Shown here: positions 60,267 through 64,000 of the stretch, one piece after another
Layout: every line of letters begins with the position of its first letter
How positions within the stretch are numbered: the first letter of the stretch is position 1
Source: DATLSM01 sp035534175
Lineage (GTDB): Bacteria > Actinomycetota > Thermoleophilia > Solirubrobacterales > 70-9
Reading direction: 5' to 3'
NCBI GenBank assembly: GCA_035534175.1
Contig: DATLSM010000014.1
Span: 1 to 64,000, forward strand
Length of the DNA: 64,000 nucleotides
Made by a program: the position numbers and the translations under genes
Notes under the pieces: generated by a model
The model's input: the letters and a program-made list of their open reading frames with translations, nothing else
Told to the model about the DNA's origin: nothing
The model's database searches: none

Positions 60267-61529
60267 GTGTCGTCGGAGCTTTACCGGCGAGCGCTGGAGG
60301 TTCTCCCCGGCGGGGTGAACAGTCCGGTGCGAGCGATGGGTCAGATCGGCCGCGAGCCGATCTTCGTCGAGCGCGGGGAGGGTTGCGAGCTGATCGACGT
60401 GGACGGCAACCGCTACCTCGACTGGGTCGGTTCCTGGGGCCCGCTGATCCTCGGCCATGCCAGCCCGCCGGTCGTGCGGGCCGTGGTTGACGCCGCCCGC
60501 CGCGGAACCAGCTACGGCGCCGCGACTCGGGCCGAGGTCGAACTGGCCGAAGAGGTGGTGGCGCGCGTCCCCTCGGTCGAGATGATGCGCATGACCAGCT
60601 CCGGCACCGAGGCGGCGATGAGCGCCGTCCGCCTGGCCCGCGCGGCGACCGGCCGTGAGGTGATCGTCAAGTTCGCCGGCGCCTACCACGGCCACTCCGA
60701 TGGCCTGCTCGCCGACGCCGGTTCGGGCCTGGCGACGCTGGGCATCCCGGCCAGCCCGGGGGTCACGGCCGCCCAGGCGGCCTCGACCGTTGTCGTCGCC
60801 TGGAACGATCGCCTCGCGGTCGAGCGGGCCCTCGCCGAGCACTCCGTCGCCGCGATCCTCGCCGAGCCGGTCGCCGCCAACATGGGCGTCGTTCCGCCCG
60901 CCGACGGTTTTCTCCAGTTCCTCCGCGCCGCCACCAGGGGTGACGGGGCGCTGCTGGTCTTCGACGAGGTGATCACCGGCTTCCGGGTCGCGCGCGGCGG
61001 CGCCCAGGAGCTCTATGGCGTGCAGCCAGACCTCACTGTCCTCGGCAAGGTCCTCGGCGGCGGCCTCCCGGCCGCCGCCTTCGCCGGTCCACGCGAGTTG
61101 CTGGAGCTGGTCGCTCCGGCCGGCGACGTCTATCAGGCCGGGACGCTCTCCGGCAACCCGCTGGCGGTGGCGGCCGGCCTGGCGACCCTGCGCGAGCTGG
61201 ACGCCGCCGCGTATCAGCGCCTCGCCGAGCTGACCGTCCGCCTCAGCGCCGGTCTGGCCGAGCTGGCGCGGGACCGTCCTCTGCAGGTCGCCTCGGCACC
61301 CGGCCTGCTGACCCTGTTCTTCAGCCCGGCGCCGATCGGTGACTTCGCCGCGGCCCGCGCCTGTGACACCGAAGCCCACGCCCGCTTTTGCCGCGCGATG
61401 CTCGACCGCGGGGTGTTCCTGCCGCCCTCCCAGTTCGAGGCCTGGTTCATCTCCCTGGCCCACGACGGGGAGGCCCTCGATCGCACCCTCGAGGCCGCGG
61501 CCTCCTCACTCCAGGAGGCGCTTCGATGA
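60267..61529 (+). CDS. hemL: Glutamate-1-semialdehyde 2,1-aminomutase
   Basis: PLP enzyme that makes 5-aminolevulinate by the C5 pathway. About 420 residues: LPGGVNSPVRAM, YLDWVGSWGPLILGH, SSGTEAAMSAVRLARA, AYHGHSDGLL, VFDEVITGFR and the PLP lysine in VLGKVLGGGLPAAAF. The GTG start has no good Shine-Dalgarno; an ATA at 60240 with AGAGG 8 nt upstream is a non-standard alternative. Stop overlaps the following gene as ATGA. The proximity to hemB indicates a shared heme operon without hemA, hemC or hemE in the window. Confidence 0.95.
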   Translation: MSSELYRRALEVLPGGVNSPVRAMGQIGREPIFVERGEGCELIDVDGNRYLDWVGSWGPLILGHASPPVVRAVVDAARRGTSYGAATRAEVELAEEVVARVPSVEMMRMTSSGTEAAMSAVRLARAATGREVIVKFAGAYHGHSDGLLADAGSGLATLGIPASPGVTAAQAASTVVVAWNDRLAVERALAEHSVAAILAEPVAANMGVVPPADGFLQFLRAATRGDGALLVFDEVITGFRVARGGAQELYGVQPDLTVLGKVLGGGLPAAAFAGPRELLELVAPAGDVYQAGTLSGNPLAVAAGLATLRELDAAAYQRLAELTVRLSAGLAELARDRPLQVASAPGLLTLFFSPAPIGDFAAARACDTEAHARFCRAMLDRGVFLPPSQFEAWFISLAHDGEALDRTLEAAASSLQEALR

Positions 61530-62020
61530 GTGGCGCCGCGGATGCGCTGCGCCTTCTTGCCGCGCAGCTTCGCGACGAGGGCACCCCGATCTCTCCTCAT
61601 GTCGTGGAACCCAGGGCGGAGCCAGACCTCGGCCTACTGGCGGCCGCCGGCTCCGCCGCGGCCGCGGCCCCCGCGCAGTACGCCCTCGTCGTGGAGGCGG
61701 TGCGCGAGGGTTACCTCCTCCACTATGGCCAGCCGCGGCTGCTGGACGGGCAGGACCCCGATCTAGCCCTGCTGGCCGGCGACTACCTCTACGCGCTTGG
61801 CCTCGAGCGCCTCGCGGCCCTTGGCGACGATGACGCCGTGCGCGAGCTGGCCGACCTGATCAGCCTCTGCGCCCAACTTCACAGCGAGGGCCGAGAGGCC
61901 GCCGTACCGGCGCTTTGGACCGCCGCCGCGACGGTCGTGGGAAGCGGCCCGAGCGATGAGCACGATGCGGCGAAGCTGGCGCTCCGGTCAGGCCAACCGC
62001 ATCGCTGCCGGAGTGAATAG
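61526..62020 (+). CDS. Hypothetical helical protein between hemL and the Rieske gene
   Basis: 164-residue, strongly helical, alanine/leucine-rich soluble protein, not recognised. It has a strong Shine-Dalgarno (AGGAGG, 7 nt before the ATG). The stretch LLAGDYLYALGLERLAALGDD is faintly like a polyprenyl synthase helix but lacks the DDxxD motifs. It is coupled to hemL by ATGA overlap and lies 22 bp before the cytochrome bc genes, so it may be an assembly or regulatory partner of the heme or bc genes. Confidence 0.55.
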   Translation: MSGAADALRLLAAQLRDEGTPISPHVVEPRAEPDLGLLAAAGSAAAAAPAQYALVVEAVREGYLLHYGQPRLLDGQDPDLALLAGDYLYALGLERLAALGDDDAVRELADLISLCAQLHSEGREAAVPALWTAAATVVGSGPSDEHDAAKLALRSGQPHRCRSE

Positions 62021-62042
62021 ACTGCGCGGCTCCGGAAGCGCT

Positions 62043-62723
62043 GTGGCTGACCAGGCGGACAAGAGGAACGGGACCGAGGAGGCTCCCACGCTGGGGCGGG
62101 CACAGCCCGACCCTCCCGGCTACTTTGAGGGCGAGTCGATGACCCGCCGTCGAGCGCTCACGATCGCCGCCCAGGGCGTCGGCGGGGTTGCGGGGCTCGC
62201 GGTGGTGCTACCCGCGGTCGGCTTCGCCATCGCCCCGATCTTTCACCGTGGCCGGGAGCGCTGGGAGGCGGTCGGCCCGGTCAGCAACTTCGTCGAGGGC
62301 AACTACCGGCAGGTCGTCTTCACCGAGACGGCAGGAATCGGCGAGATCGGCAAGGCCACCTCCTACGTGCGCAAGGGCTCCGCCGAACTCGGTGAGAACC
62401 CGAAGGAAATCATCGCCCTCTCCAGCCGCTGTGCCCACCTCGGTTGTCCGGTCCGTTTCGTCGAAGCGGCCGGCAACTTCATCTGCCCCTGTCACGGCGG
62501 CGTCTACGACTTCCAGGGCAAGCGGATCGGGGGCCCGCCGGTGCGCCCGCTCGATCACTTCCAGGCCCGAATACGCAAAGGCCAGGTCGAGCTCGGCCCG
62601 CGCTACAGCGTCACCAACCAGCTCGAACCGGTGCGCGCGCGCGACCCCGGGGAGTTCACTGGCGGTATCTGGGAATATCTCTACCCGCCCCGTCCGTCCA
62701 CTTTCCCACCGCCCTCCAGCTAA
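62043..62723 (+). CDS. qcrA: Rieske iron-sulfur subunit of the cytochrome bc complex
   Basis: 2Fe-2S subunit of the quinol:cytochrome c oxidoreductase, about 226 residues. N-terminal hydrophobic anchor (LTIAAQGVGGVAGLAVVLPAVGFAI), and cluster ligands CAHLGCPV and CPCHGGVYD, i.e. the two Cys-x-His pairs plus the disulfide cysteines. GTG start with GGAAG 5 nt before. The protein has only one transmembrane helix, unlike the three-helix QcrA of mycobacteria. It is followed by the cytochrome b genes. Confidence 0.93.
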   Translation: MADQADKRNGTEEAPTLGRAQPDPPGYFEGESMTRRRALTIAAQGVGGVAGLAVVLPAVGFAIAPIFHRGRERWEAVGPVSNFVEGNYRQVVFTETAGIGEIGKATSYVRKGSAELGENPKEIIALSSRCAHLGCPVRFVEAAGNFICPCHGGVYDFQGKRIGGPPVRPLDHFQARIRKGQVELGPRYSVTNQLEPVRARDPGEFTGGIWEYLYPPRPSTFPPPSS

Positions 62724-62735
62724 GCCCCGGGCACG

Positions 62736-63626
62736 ATGAAGATCCCCGACGCGATCGTCCCCGCCCCGCTTCGCAAGCCGGCCAAGCCGGGTCAGGGCGG
62801 CAACGGCAAGGGCCAGGCACCCGCCGACCTCAAGACCGCACCGCCCAAACGGCCCTCCGACGGAGAGCGTGCGGCCGGCCAGGCGAAGGAGGTTCCGGCG
62901 GAGGTGCTCGCCTGGGTCGACCAGCGCACGGGCGCCACCGGCTTCATCACCGGGATGCTTTACCGAAAGGTCCCGAAGGGCACCAACTGGTACTACACGC
63001 TGGGCTCCGCCACCCTCTTCGCCTTCGTCGTCCAGGCGATCACAGGGGTTTTCCTGGCGATGTTCTACACCCCCTCGGCGACCCAGGCCTACTCCTCAAT
63101 CTCGCACATCAACAACGACGTCTTCCTCGGCCAGTTCGTACACGGGATGCACAAGTGGGGGGCCAGCGTGATGGTCATCCTCGTCTTCCTCCACATGGGC
63201 CGCACCTTCTTCTTCGGCGCCTACAAGTACCCGCGCGAGTTGAACTGGGTGATCGGCGTGGTGCTGCTGATCCTGACCATGACGATGGCCTTCACCGGCT
63301 ACCTGCTGCCCTTCGACCAGCGTTCCTACTGGGCTTCGATCGTGGGCATCAACATCAACGGCACCGCGCCGATCCTCGGCCCTTATCTCAGTGACTTCCT
63401 CCGCGCCGGCCCGGAGTTCGGGGCCACGACCCTGGCCCGCTTCTACTCGATCCACATGCTTCTCCTCCCCGGCGCGATCATCGCCCTGATCGGCGCCCAC
63501 CTCTACCTCGTGGTCAAGCTGGGCACCACCGCACCGCCCTGGGTGCGGGCCGAGAAGCCGAAGGCCGCGGCTCGGGCTGCTCAGCTCGACGCGGGGGTCG
63601 AGGGCAACGGGGCCTCGCCGAGCTGA
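62736..63626 (+). CDS. qcrB: Cytochrome b N-terminal subunit (b6-type, split)
   Basis: 296-residue heme-binding half of cytochrome b. After a long Lys/Pro-rich N-terminal extension there are four hydrophobic helices. Helix B has the pair HKW...FLHMGR (13 residues between histidines) and helix D has SIHMLLLPGAIIALIGAHLY with 14 residues between histidines, the spacing of cytochrome b6 and Firmicutes QcrB, not of bc1. The conserved GYLLPFDQRSYWA is at the quinol site. The gene stops where cytochrome b6 ends, and the next gene encodes subunit IV. Confidence 0.92.
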   Translation: MKIPDAIVPAPLRKPAKPGQGGNGKGQAPADLKTAPPKRPSDGERAAGQAKEVPAEVLAWVDQRTGATGFITGMLYRKVPKGTNWYYTLGSATLFAFVVQAITGVFLAMFYTPSATQAYSSISHINNDVFLGQFVHGMHKWGASVMVILVFLHMGRTFFFGAYKYPRELNWVIGVVLLILTMTMAFTGYLLPFDQRSYWASIVGININGTAPILGPYLSDFLRAGPEFGATTLARFYSIHMLLLPGAIIALIGAHLYLVVKLGTTAPPWVRAEKPKAAARAAQLDAGVEGNGASPS

Positions 63627-63630
63627 AGCC

Positions 63631-64000
63631 ATGAAGCCCCGGGACAAGCAGGCATACCTGGAGGAGTACGAGCTGCTGAAGAAGAAGGGCAAGCCCTTCT
63701 TCCCCTACGCGGTCTTGAAGGACTCGACGATGGCCCTGATCGTCGTCGCCGTGATCATCGCCATGTCGCTGATCCTCGGCGCCGAACAGGGACCGAAGGC
63801 CAACCCCACCACCACCACCTACGTGCCCCGCCCGGAGTGGTACTTCTTCTTCCTCTTCGAGGTGCTGCGGGTGATCAAACCGCCGGAACTCGTGCCCATC
63901 GCGACGATCGGCATCCCGACCATCTGTATGGTCCTCCTGCTCCTGCTGCCGTTCTACGATCGGGGTCCGGAGCGCCGCCCGGAGCGCCGCCCGATCGCCC
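63631..64000 (+). CDS. Cytochrome b C-terminal subunit (subunit IV-like), cut by window end
   Basis: The first 123 codons of the C-terminal cytochrome b half. It starts MKPRDKQAYLEEYELLKKKG, has a hydrophobic helix (MALIVVAVIIAMSLILG) and the quinol-site loop with PEWYFFFLFEVLRVIKPPEL (the PEWY motif), then another helix. The remainder lies outside the window; in Firmicutes the equivalent QcrC is fused to a cytochrome c domain, which cannot be judged here. Confidence 0.9.
   Translation, partial: MKPRDKQAYLEEYELLKKKGKPFFPYAVLKDSTMALIVVAVIIAMSLILGAEQGPKANPTTTTYVPRPEWYFFFLFEVLRVIKPPELVPIATIGIPTICMVLLLLLPFYDRGPERRPERRPIA

Overview
The window is about 64 kb of very GC-rich bacterial chromosome that reads as an actinobacterium, most likely from the Thermoleophilia (Solirubrobacterales-like). 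The reasons are the FhaA/FhaB/PstP/RodA/PbpA/PknB cell-wall kinase cluster, a replication-origin block without mnmE/mnmG, the crowded GC-rich coding, and many genes that look leaderless. The lineage is inferred from gene content only.

Layout from left to right. (1) About 0.5-18 kb is an envelope polysaccharide region: UDP-sugar dehydrogenase, initiating sugar transferase, three glycosyltransferases, a flippase, an O-antigen-ligase-like protein, a LytR_C protein, a PglF-type dehydratase, then dedA and uppP. MetF, a crotonase and two acetyltransferases are interspersed, together with a roughly 1 kb stretch holding a decayed sugar-transporter fragment. (2) 18-32 kb has purM, a receptor kinase, ddl, and a long leftward cell-wall growth operon (kinase-fhaA-fhaB-pstP-rodA-pbpA-pknB), followed rightward by a CARDB-like membrane protein, pheA and an HNH nuclease. 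(3) 32-46 kb is the chromosome origin block. gyrA, gyrB, dciA, recF, dnaN and dnaA run leftward, and rpmH, rnpA, yidD, yidC, khpB, rsmG, parA and parB run rightward. The strand switch lies at about 41.7-41.9 kb and a parS site sits at 42.38 kb. (4) 46.3-48.4 kb is an accessory pocket: a broken small ORF, three 33-bp direct repeats and a lone AAA+ ATPase/nuclease-fold gene of the DUF4143 type, ending at tRNA-Ile(GAT). (5) 48.5-58 kb has a DUF151 nuclease, a second D-Ala-D-Ala ligase, an aminotransferase, a phosphodiesterase, a membrane glycosyltransferase, a YmdB phosphoesterase and an ABC exporter. (6) 58-64 kb is tetrapyrrole synthesis (hemB, a fused AhbA-AhbB siroheme decarboxylase, hemL) running straight into a cytochrome bc complex (Rieske protein and a split, b6-type cytochrome b) that leaves the window.

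The genes fit together as polysaccharide assembly plus lipid-carrier recycling, phospho-signalling control of peptidoglycan growth, replication initiation with chromosome segregation, and heme supply to respiration. The points most worth following up are the 33-bp repeat/ATPase locus, a recurrent TANNNT box placed 6-10 nt before start codons (leaderless genes), an apparent ATC start codon for fhaA, the AhbAB fusion next to hemB/hemL, the split b6-type cytochrome b, and a terminator-like hairpin in front of gyrB.
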